From: DATFJZ01 sp046482845
GTDB lineage: Bacteria > Desulfobacterota > Desulfobacteria > Desulfobacterales > Desulfobacteraceae
Length of the DNA: 7,062 bases
NCBI GenBank assembly: GCA_046482845.1
Contig: JAWOEJ010000064.1
Location: 1 to 7,062 of the forward strand
Direction of reading: 5' to 3'
Positions 1-5,255 of the stretch are shown in pieces; position 1 is the first letter of the stretch; every line of letters begins with the position of its first letter. The notes below the pieces were generated by a model. It was not told the origin of the DNA. It searched no databases and was given only the letters and a program-made list of their open reading frames with translations. The position numbers and the translations under genes are program-made.

Positions 1-237
1 GAGAAGTCAGGCGCAGCCAGGGTCGGAGTGGACGACCTGCTCCTGCATATCACAGGAGGCGTGAGTGTCGATTTTTTAAAAGCTGAAGGCGAACAGGTCA
101 ACAAGGGTGATCTTATCGCCACAGTTACCAGTGGCGACCGGAAGTTAAAAATTGCCTCGCCCATCTCAGGAGAGATCCGCAAGCTCAATGCGGATGTAGC
201 GGGGATTGTACTCAATATACCGGGTACACGCCAATAA
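1..237 (+). CDS. GcvH-like (glycine cleavage H-type) protein, 5' partial and 3' truncated
   Basis: The reading frame is open from the first base, so the gene begins upstream of the window; the GTG at 28 is only an internal valine. The visible part resembles the biotinyl/lipoyl beta-barrel fold of H proteins: RVGVDDL, then a glycine-rich turn (HITGG), GEQVNKGDLIATV, and the hallmark SPISGEIRKLN hairpin. In true GcvH the lipoylated lysine lies eight residues before the proline of the (S/A)PxSG motif. Here that position is Asp (SGDRKLKIASP), although lysines occur four and six residues before the proline, so canonical lipoylation is doubtful. Non-lipoylated H-like proteins of this type occur in sulfate reducers, where their role is unclear to me. 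The H-like sequence stops at about codon LNADV (198). The last 13 or so residues (AGIVLNIPGTRQ) are antisense to the neighbouring transposase, so the normal C-terminus is missing. The fragment is probably not functional. Confidence 0.75.
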   Translation, partial: EKSGAARVGVDDLLLHITGGVSVDFLKAEGEQVNKGDLIATVTSGDRKLKIASPISGEIRKLNADVAGIVLNIPGTRQ

Positions 238-573
238 ATACCTTTCTTCCATGATAAATGACGCAAACCGCCCCTGCCATAAATGACCGCGCCAACCTTC
301 CCTGAAATTAATCATTCTCGTATATCGCCTGTGTGCTTCCCCCATGGCCAGATTTAATCCATCCTTGGTTTCCGGAACGGCAATCAGGTGGATGTGATTG
401 GGCATCAGGCAATACGTCCATATTTCGACTTTATATTTCAGGCACCATTCCGACATGAAAACCAGATAAGTTTTGAAGTCCTGATCGCTGAAAAATGTCT
501 GTTGCCGTCTATTCCCCCTTTGTGTAATGTGATGAGGGAAACCCGGAACCACTGCCCTTGCCATCCGTGCCAT
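166..573 (-). CDS. REP-associated tyrosine transposase (RAYT, Y1/HUH family), C-terminally truncated
   Basis: This 135-residue protein belongs to the Y1_Tnp single-strand transposase superfamily, which cleaves single-stranded DNA at hairpin-associated sites. The N-terminus carries the RAYT hallmark GFPHHITQRGNRRQ (residues 11-24). The HUH metal motif is in LMPNHIHL, with His60 and His62. Other family blocks are HRRYTRMIN, a WQGRF motif at 99-103, and RYIEYNP at 118-124, whose Tyr119 matches the catalytic tyrosine. In complete RAYTs the sequence goes on as NPVRAGLV and a WSS motif. Here it turns into RYIRIELADLS, which is antisense to the GcvH-like gene, so the C-terminal helix is lost. All catalytic residues survive, but mobility is doubtful. 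The start could be ATG at 573, which is nearly leaderless relative to the predicted promoter, or the in-frame ATG at 564. No strong Shine-Dalgarno sequence is visible. Confidence 0.88.
   Translation of the reverse strand: MARMARAVVPGFPHHITQRGNRRQQTFFSDQDFKTYLVFMSEWCLKYKVEIWTYCLMPNHIHLIAVPETKDGLNLAMGEAHRRYTRMINFREGWRGHLWQGRFASFIMEERYLLACTRYIEYNPRYIRIELADLS
198..204. other. Rearrangement junction between GcvH-like and RAYT genes
   Basis: Plus-strand H-protein similarity ends at about 198, and minus-strand transposase similarity ends at the NP of its YIEYNP motif, within a few bases of the same place. Two convergent genes both lose their 3' ends here. This is most simply a deletion or recombination event, or an assembly join, rather than a clean insertion. 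The exact base cannot be fixed by eye. Confidence 0.6.
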
Positions 574-580
574 GGTAAGA

Positions 581-609
581 ATTTAAACAAATGCTTTAAT
601 TTCTGTCAA
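581..609 (-). promoter_or_regulatory. Sigma70-like promoter for the RAYT gene
   Basis: Read on the minus strand there is a consensus -35 TTGACA (609-604), a 17-bp spacer, and a -10-like TTAAAT (586-581). The transcript would start at about 574, next to the ATG at 573. The -35 hexamer is formed by the end of the first 19-bp repeat. The second repeat copy also yields TTGACA, but without a matching -10. Confidence 0.5.
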
Positions 610-642
610 TAAATAAGTATGGTGTCAATAAATAAGTATGGT
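605..642. repeat. Two perfect tandem 19-bp direct repeats
   Basis: GTCAATAAATAAGTATGGT occurs at 605-623 and again at 624-642 without a spacer or mismatch. The pair lies directly upstream of the transposase gene, where a terminal or recognition sequence of the element would be expected. A third copy, short of 3 nt (TCAATAAAGTATGGT), lies at 1031-1045 inside the start of the glycosyltransferase gene. Confidence 0.85.
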
Positions 643-667
643 CTCCCAAAATTAACACTGGTATTTT

Positions 668-874
668 TCAAAACTTTGCCAGAAATTCCAAGTTATGTTC
701 TCTCCAATTTTCAGGCTTTGATTTTTGTCTTGACTTAAATTCGTCCCCCTGATACTCGACTATCAAGTTTTTAGGAACTTTGCTCAAATTCAAGGCGGAA
801 ACAATTTTTAACCGGAGGAATCTACAATATATTTTGAGGATTAAAAATTGTTTCCAACGCCGAAGTTGGGCAAA
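668..874 (-). pseudogene. Possible remnant coding frame without a start codon
   Basis: The region 643-1014 has no clear gene. On the minus strand one frame stays open from 874 to a TGA at 668-670, about 68 codons, without an ATG. Its end reads KNLIVEYQGDEFK and then PENWREHNLEFLAKF, a polar, protein-like tail. The frame runs through the left arm of the 190-bp palindrome and out into the flank. It could be the decayed 3' end of a mobile-element gene, or chance. I do not recognise the family. Confidence 0.22.
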
Positions 875-934
875 TTAACAAAAACTTGATCATCGAGTGA
901 TACAAGCACAACATGTTGTGCTTGTATCAGGGGG
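745..934. repeat. MITE-like 190-bp imperfect palindrome
   Basis: The ends are an 11-bp perfect inverted repeat: CCCCCTGATAC at 745-755 and GTATCAGGGGG at 924-934. Inside are three more paired blocks: CTCGA at 755-759 with TCGAG at 893-897; ATCAAGTTTTT at 762-772 with AAAAACTTGAT at 880-890; and a perfect 15-bp arm at 797-811 (GGAAACAATTTTTAA) with 841-855. The loop at 812-840 contains GGAGGA and an AT-rich core. Collinear nested arms over the full length point to a non-autonomous element or a large foldback structure. It ends 80 bp before the glycosyltransferase start, so it could also affect that operon's expression. No target-site duplication is evident. Confidence 0.75.
898..929. repeat. 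Perfect 32-bp palindrome nested in the right arm of the foldback element
   Basis: TGATACAAGCACAACA (898-913) is followed at once by its exact reverse complement (914-929), with no loop. The left arm of the larger element has no counterpart. Removing about 27 bp (898-924) would restore a right arm TCGAG-TATCAGGGGG that mirrors the left arm, so this looks like an insertion into an older element. It could be a cruciform or an operator-like site. Confidence 0.85.
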
Positions 935-1014
935 CTTAATCTTTTTAAACTTTGGGGATTTTCAATACTTTCAGAAAGCAAGTTCTTATCCCAAATAACT
1001 TTAACATCATTTTT

Positions 1015-2646
1015 ATGGAAAATATGCGGATCAATAAAGTATGGTCCATGTTATCATTGGCAGCATTGGCAACCATTGCTCTGGGGGTTGCTTATCTGAT
1101 AGCGCGTACCCTGTTTTTTCTCAGTCTTGGCGGTGCCTGGTACGAAAAGACGATCGGATTATTCCTTCTTTTTTCAGAGTTGTTTATTTTGACTCATGGT
1201 GTCGGGTATTCGCTGCAACTTTTACGGGTGGCTGCCAGGGATCGATCCCTGATGCCCCCGCTGCCGGAACTTCCCGCACACCCGCCACCGGTGGCCGTGA
1301 TTGTGTCATCTTTCAAAGAGCCGCTGGACGTCATTGAGCAAACGCTGGTCAGTTTTTACAACCTGTCCTATCCGAACAAGCATCTTTACCTGCTGGATGA
1401 TACGCGGTATGACAATGTCCCCTTGGAAGATACAGAGAAAATGCAGATATACCGACATGCGGTGGATGTCCTGGCAAAGCAGGTCGGCGTCAGCCTGTTC
1501 CGTCGCAAGTGGCACGGTGCCAAGGCAGGTATGATCAATGATTTTCTGGATTTCAGCGCCGGCCGGATCCGCCCGGATTTTCAGTTTACAGGCATTTCGG
1601 GTGAAACCCAGCCGGCTGATTTTAAATACCTGGTGGTATTTGATGCCGACCAGAATCCGTTTCCAAATTTTCTTGAGAAGCTGGTGGCCCGGATGGAAGC
1701 AGAGCCTGATCTGGCGTTTATACAGACACCGCAGTATTATACCAATTTTCAACGAAACCGTGTCGCCCGGGCCGCCGGGCTGCAACAGGCCATATTCTAT
1801 GAATTTATCTGCGAAGGCAAAAGCACAAAAGACGCCATGTTCTGCTGTGGTACGAATGTGATATTCCGACGGCAGGCACTGGAGAGTGTCGGCGGTTTTG
1901 AAGAAAATTCCGTCACCGAAGATTTTGCCACATCTTTGAAACTGCATGCCGGAAAATGGCATTCTGCTTATTCAAACAATACACTGGCATTCGGACTGGG
2001 TCCGGAAGATCTGGGTGGATACCTCAAACAGCAGTTCCGATGGGCACTTGGAACCATTGGCATGCTGCGCGAATTGTTCAGGAATTTTTTCCGTCACCCG
2101 CTGATGATGAGCCCGGCAAAATGGTGGGAATACTTGCTGTCCAGTACATACTACCTGATCGGTTGGGCGTTCCTTACGCTGATTCTCTGTCCGATTCTGT
2201 ATCTGATTTTAAACGTACCGTCCTATTTTGGTCAGGCGCACTTGTTTTTGCTCTTTTTTGCACCTTATGTCGGCGTAACGCTGCTGGTTTTTTTCTGGAC
2301 CTTGCGCCAGCGTAATTACAGCGCCAAAGACGTAATTATCGGACAATTGCTTGTGGCCGTGGCGTTTCCGGTATATCTGAAAGCGTCGGTTTACGCCATT
2401 CTAAATAAACCCGGTTCTTTTGTCGTGACCCCGAAAGGCAGCAGCAATGCCTTGCCGCTGACGTCACTGTGGATGCAGCTTGGGTTGGCTTCTCTAAATA
2501 TTGCAGCTATTGTCTGGGGCCTGCACCGCCTGTTTTATGAAAACGTTTCCGTTCTGGGCATAGGTGTAAACATCATCTGGTGCCTGTATCATTTTTCCAT
2601 GCTTTCAGCCGTGCTTTATCTGAATAGTCCAGAGGAGGAAAAATGA
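1015..2646 (+). CDS. Cellulose-synthase-like family 2 glycosyltransferase, inner-membrane processive synthase
   Basis: This 543-residue protein is predicted to polymerise a beta-glycan from nucleotide sugars at the cytoplasmic face and pass it through its own membrane channel. Two N-terminal membrane segments (about 12-38 and 47-70) precede the GT2 domain (about 92-345). The domain has all the processive-synthase signatures: LLDD with Asp128/129, the metal-binding DAD (210-212), FIQTPQ (236-240), CCGTN (277-281), TED (301-303, catalytic base Asp303) and QQFRW (339-343). About five membrane segments follow (roughly 372-399, 408-430, 439-463, 485-506, 510-536), with a BcsA-like FVVTPKG gating-loop motif at 469-475. 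There is no PilZ domain, unlike BcsA. The frame is open from a TTG at 952, but nothing supports that start. ATG 1015 or ATG 1024 are likelier, though neither has a strong ribosome site. The stop overlaps the next ATG (ATGA). The sugar specificity cannot be read from the sequence; the adjacent GH26 hints at a mannan or mixed-linkage glucan. Confidence 0.94.
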   Translation: MENMRINKVWSMLSLAALATIALGVAYLIARTLFFLSLGGAWYEKTIGLFLLFSELFILTHGVGYSLQLLRVAARDRSLMPPLPELPAHPPPVAVIVSSFKEPLDVIEQTLVSFYNLSYPNKHLYLLDDTRYDNVPLEDTEKMQIYRHAVDVLAKQVGVSLFRRKWHGAKAGMINDFLDFSAGRIRPDFQFTGISGETQPADFKYLVVFDADQNPFPNFLEKLVARMEAEPDLAFIQTPQYYTNFQRNRVARAAGLQQAIFYEFICEGKSTKDAMFCCGTNVIFRRQALESVGGFEENSVTEDFATSLKLHAGKWHSAYSNNTLAFGLGPEDLGGYLKQQFRWALGTIGMLRELFRNFFRHPLMMSPAKWWEYLLSSTYYLIGWAFLTLILCPILYLILNVPSYFGQAHLFLLFFAPYVGVTLLVFFWTLRQRNYSAKDVIIGQLLVAVAFPVYLKASVYAILNKPGSFVVTPKGSSNALPLTSLWMQLGLASLNIAAIVWGLHRLFYENVSVLGIGVNIIWCLYHFSMLSAVLYLNSPEEEK

Positions 2647-3683
2647 CTATTTTTTTGTTCTGGCGAGTGGTGCCGTCACTGACGGGTTTTTTTCTTATGA
2701 TTTTGATTCTGACGACTGCGGGTAGATGCCACAGCGAAACGAGCTGGCCCCTGCATCCGGAAACGGCCAATGCCGGACTACGGTGGGGTGTGGCGCTGGA
2801 CGGATACCCCATAACGCGTGACCGATTGGCGCAGGCGGCAGCCGAAACCGGACGACATCCGGCCATAGTTGTTTTTTTTATGGCATGGCCGCAACAGGGA
2901 GATGTACCGGGAGAGTTTCCTCTGAATACCCTGGAGGTAATGCATTCCGCCGGTGCATTGCCATGCCTGACCTGGGAGCCCATGTGGCTGGGTATGAACG
3001 GCAGGGAACATGTCATCCCTGCATCCGACATCCTTACCGGACAGTATGATGTTTATCTAAAAACTTTTGCCAGGGAACTGGCCCGGTGGGGATACCCCCT
3101 GATTATCAGATTTGCGCATGAAATGAATCTGTCGCGGTATCACTGGGGCGGCAGTTTGTCTGACTATGGGCCTGCCAGCCCGGAACGCTATCGGCAGATG
3201 TTCGCCTATGTGGTTGATATCTGCCGAGATCAGGGTGCCGATAATATATTATGGGCATTCTGTCCCAATGCCGAATCAGTGCCGCAGGCCGACTGGAATC
3301 AAATTGCCGCGTTTTATCCGGGAGATGATGTGGTGGATATCTTCGGGATTGACGGCTATAACTGGGGCACTAGCCAGACCTTGGCAGAACATGGCTGGCG
3401 CAGCCGCTGGCAAAGCTTTCAGGAAATATTTTCACAGCCACGGGTACAATTGCGCGCGCTGAATTCACATAAACCGCTGATCATATTTGAAACCGCCAGT
3501 GTTACCGCCGGTGGAAGTCAGGAACAATGGGTCGATAACGCTTTGAAAACGGCCAGTGAATGGAACCTATCTGCCTTGATCTGGTTTCAGGCCCTCAAAG
3601 AAAACGACTGGCGCATACAACCCCCAGCACGGCAGCTCCTTGAAAATTTAGAAAAAAATATTCCTTCGAAATCCGGAGATTAA
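2643..3683 (+). CDS. Secreted glycoside hydrolase family 26 (mannanase/lichenase-like)
   Basis: This 346-residue protein has a Sec signal peptide (about 1-31, hydrophobic core LTGFFLMILILTTAG) and a single (beta/alpha)8 GH26 domain. The acid/base glutamate is E160 in RFAHEMN (156-162), followed by a typical YHWGG. The nucleophile is E283 in IIFETAS (280-286), followed by GGSQEQW. DIFGIDGYNWG (232-242) is another family block. Both catalytic residues are present, so it should be active in the periplasm. Family members are beta-mannanases, beta-1,3-1,4-glucanases or beta-1,3-xylanases; I cannot choose among these. It lies directly behind the synthase, with its ATG overlapping the synthase stop and a strong AGGAGG at 2633-2638. 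By analogy with BcsZ in cellulose and AlgL in alginate operons, it probably trims or releases the nascent polymer or clears mis-exported chains. No carbohydrate-binding module is visible. Confidence 0.92.
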   Translation: MTIFLFWRVVPSLTGFFLMILILTTAGRCHSETSWPLHPETANAGLRWGVALDGYPITRDRLAQAAAETGRHPAIVVFFMAWPQQGDVPGEFPLNTLEVMHSAGALPCLTWEPMWLGMNGREHVIPASDILTGQYDVYLKTFARELARWGYPLIIRFAHEMNLSRYHWGGSLSDYGPASPERYRQMFAYVVDICRDQGADNILWAFCPNAESVPQADWNQIAAFYPGDDVVDIFGIDGYNWGTSQTLAEHGWRSRWQSFQEIFSQPRVQLRALNSHKPLIIFETASVTAGGSQEQWVDNALKTASEWNLSALIWFQALKENDWRIQPPARQLLENLEKNIPSKSGD

Positions 3684-3686
3684 GCA

Positions 3687-3926
3687 ATGCATAAAATCGA
3701 ATTGCTCAATGAACTCAAAGAGGCTATCCGAACCGAGGAAAGCGCTTCCGCAATTTATCTGACACATATTCATGCCATCACGGAACGTGTCGGAATTAAA
3801 AAAAATCAGACGATAGAAAAAATTCGGTCCGAACTGGAGAATCTGATCAAAGAAAATAATCGTCACCGGAGGCTGTTGGAAAAACTTATCGAGATGATTG
3901 ATAAAGAGGATCGAGATGATTGGTAA
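3687..3926 (+). CDS. Small ferritin-like half-bundle protein A (putative metal-binding two-helix protein)
   Basis: This 79-residue, highly charged, all-helical protein has no signal peptide. It has the spacing of one half of a ferritin/rubrerythrin four-helix bundle: helix 1 carries Glu17-x6-Tyr24 (EESASAIY), and helix 2 carries Glu57-x2-His60 (ENNRH). His27 and His29 are further possible ligands. The pattern matches known half-ferritins, such as encapsulated ferritins, which build the diiron site only after dimerisation. It starts 3 nt after the GH26 stop, with GGAG at 3675-3678. Its last 11 nt overlap the next gene, which has the same motif pattern, so the two may form a heterodimer. I know no named family; the metal-site assignment is inferred from motif spacing. 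The short internal polar helix region (IKKNQTIEKIRSELENL) could instead be a plain coiled coil. Confidence 0.7.
   Translation: MHKIELLNELKEAIRTEESASAIYLTHIHAITERVGIKKNQTIEKIRSELENLIKENNRHRRLLEKLIEMIDKEDRDDW
3905..3910 (+). promoter_or_regulatory. Ribosome binding site fixing the start of half-bundle protein B
   Basis: AGAGGA lies 5 nt before the ATG at 3916. It supports that start over the upstream in-frame TTG at 3898. The site is inside the preceding gene, which fits translational coupling. Confidence 0.65.
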
Positions 3927-4113
3927 ACAGGACTGGCTGGAAATGGCTGAACAGATCCGTCTTATGGAAGAAAAAATGGCATCAACTTATAAAACGCTGG
4001 CGGCAACGGTTGAAGATCCCCGGCTGCGCAACACATTAACAACGCTTTACCATGAGGAAAAAACCCATGTGGCTGTCGTTGAGCGAATGAAACGGCTGAT
4101 TGACCGTGGATAA
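3916..4113 (+). CDS. Small ferritin-like half-bundle protein B (putative metal-binding two-helix protein)
   Basis: This 65-residue helical protein has no signal peptide. It matches one ferritin-like half-domain closely: helix 1 EEKMASTYKTLA gives Glu18-x6-Tyr25; a turn with VEDPRLRNTL follows, as is typical between the paired helices of rubrerythrin-like proteins; and helix 2 HEEKTH gives Glu48-x2-His51. One chain supplies half of a diiron site, so homodimerisation or pairing with protein A upstream is expected. ATG 3916 is chosen over TTG 3898 because of the ribosome site at 3905-3910. The gene overlaps its upstream neighbour by 11 nt and the downstream TPR gene by about 8 nt. The lack of an export signal places it in the cytoplasm, unlike the exported or membrane-anchored proteins on both sides. 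Iron storage, oxidant or redox sensing, or a structural role are all possible. Confidence 0.72.
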   Translation: MIGKQDWLEMAEQIRLMEEKMASTYKTLAATVEDPRLRNTLTTLYHEEKTHVAVVERMKRLIDRG

Positions 4114-4618
4114 AGTCCGGCAGCCTCTTTATTTTTCCGGCTTTCTGCTGCTGGTGATTGTATTGACATCACTGGCGTACCATTGGATCAGGGGGGATCA
4201 TGTTTCTCTGACCCGGGCGGATCGGCTGTTTGAACATGGTGACCTGGTTGCAGCTCAGCCAGTCTATGAAAAACTGGCGGCAAAAGGATTTTTAAACGAA
4301 AAAAAACAGTTCCGTCTGGCGGAATGCTATTTTGCAACCGACCGCCCGGAAGATGCCCTGCAGATACTGAAGGAACTGGTGAAAGCTTCCGATATCAACA
4401 CGATATCGATGCGACATCGGCTTGCAGAAATAAATTTACAATATGGGTGGTATCAGGATGCCCTCCGGGAATATCAGGCGTTGATCAATATGAAACCTGA
4501 AAACCGCTCGTATCGGATAGGTTATGCGCGCGCCCTTGCCTGGATCGGCAATTTTGAAGACGCGGTGGTCGAGTATCGAATTTTACTGGGAGAAAAAAAT
4601 GAAAGAATTTTGGATTAA
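4106..4618 (+). CDS. Membrane-anchored TPR protein (first of three)
   Basis: This protein of about 170 residues has an N-terminal signal anchor (about 8-27, LYFSGFLLLVIVLTSLAYHWI) with no clear cleavage site. The rest (about 33-165) is helical with roughly four TPR units, such as LTRADRLFEHGDLVAAQPVYEKL, FRLAECYFATDRPEDALQIL and ALAWIGNFEDAVVEYRILL. It would project into the periplasm as a scaffold for the synthase and the exported TPR proteins. GTG 4106 is chosen; TTG 4100 is two codons upstream in the same frame. Neither has a good ribosome site, so translation is probably coupled to the overlapping upstream gene. The A-x-x-LxWxGxxxxA form of its last repeat recurs in both following TPR genes, which suggests common origin. 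Confidence 0.85.
   Translation: MDKVRQPLYFSGFLLLVIVLTSLAYHWIRGDHVSLTRADRLFEHGDLVAAQPVYEKLAAKGFLNEKKQFRLAECYFATDRPEDALQILKELVKASDINTISMRHRLAEINLQYGWYQDALREYQALINMKPENRSYRIGYARALAWIGNFEDAVVEYRILLGEKNERILD
4588..4592 (+). promoter_or_regulatory. Ribosome binding site fixing the start of the second TPR gene
   Basis: GGGAG lies 6 nt before ATG 4599. The frame is open from about 4524, but the sequence before 4599 is antisense-like shadow of the preceding gene. A signal peptide begins directly at 4599, so this site marks the true start. Confidence 0.65.
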
Positions 4619-5255
4619 GTATCCACCTGCCTGTCAATTGGTTGTGGGCTGCCTGCTCGTTTTTCTGACTGCCGGGCTTAGGCCCCTGTCTGCTGCCCAG
4701 TCCGTGCCGGCGGTGCCGGAAATTACAGCCTCCGGGATTTCAGATCAAGAGGTGCCGGATTGGGTTGCCCGCTGGGAGCTGGCCCGCTGTCTGGCAATTT
4801 TGAAACGGTATGACGAAGCAATCGCCGATTACCGGTCGCTGCTCCGGGAAAAACCGGATCTGGAAAAAGCACACATCGAGCTGGCCCAAGTGCTGCACTG
4901 GCATGGGCAAGGTGCGGCGGCCGCCGAACTTTTGAAAGAGGTTGCCAAAGACAGCCTCGGTCCACAGGAAAGACTTCTGCTGGCTGACATTTATGTGATC
5001 CAGAAAGAATACGCCAAAGCCGAACCCTTATATCGGGATGTTTTGAAAGAAACCCCTCAGGATCATCGAACCCGGTTGAAATTGGCAGAGATGCTCAGCT
5101 GGGATAAAAAATATACGGCATCTTTGACCGAATATGAGAAATTGCTGAAAGCAATGCCCGAGGATATTCAAATCCGGCGTAAATATGCAATGGTGCTGAT
5201 CTGGGATGGTCAGCACGAGAAAGCCGTTCCAGAGTTGAGAAGAACGTTGAAATGA
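4599..5255 (+). CDS. Secreted TPR protein (second of three)
   Basis: This 218-residue protein has an N-terminal signal peptide (core LVVGCLLVFLTAGL, likely cut near PLSA-AQ at about 32). About five TPR units follow over residues 56-218: WELARCLAILKRYDEAIADY, IELAQVLHWHGQGAAAAELL, LLLADIYVIQKEYAKAEPLY, KLAEMLSWDKKYTASLTEY and KYAMVLIWDGQHEKAVPEL. Several repeats carry Trp in the turn position (LHW, LSW, LIW), as in the first and third TPR proteins of this cluster. It overlaps the preceding gene by 20 nt and ends in a stop-start overlap (ATGA) with the third TPR gene, so the three are translated together. Periplasmic TPR arrays typically bind or guide the polymer between inner and outer membrane, as the BcsC and AlgK TPR regions do. 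That role is inferred from context here. Confidence 0.87.
   Translation: MKEFWIKYPPACQLVVGCLLVFLTAGLRPLSAAQSVPAVPEITASGISDQEVPDWVARWELARCLAILKRYDEAIADYRSLLREKPDLEKAHIELAQVLHWHGQGAAAAELLKEVAKDSLGPQERLLLADIYVIQKEYAKAEPLYRDVLKETPQDHRTRLKLAEMLSWDKKYTASLTEYEKLLKAMPEDIQIRRKYAMVLIWDGQHEKAVPELRRTLK

Noticed and set aside
605..642. CRISPR array
   Set aside because: There are only two units, directly abutting with no spacers, and no cas genes.
730..756. Plus-strand promoter (TTGACT with GATACT) for the glycan operon
   Set aside because: The spacer is only about 15 bp, and the site sits before a strong foldback structure more than 250 bp from the gene, so it is too weak to list.
952..1014. TTG-initiated 21-residue N-terminal extension of the glycosyltransferase
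   Set aside because: There is no ribosome site before 952, the stretch is AT-rich and lies against the foldback element, and the membrane topology is complete from ATG 1015 or 1024.
1565..1570. GGATCC as a possible third chimeric join
   Set aside because: The glycosyltransferase frame and domain order run through it without a break.
2573..3031. Minus-strand 152-residue frame opposite the GH26 gene
   Set aside because: It is antisense to a clear family member, with Cys/Ser/Arg-rich shadow composition and no recognisable motif.
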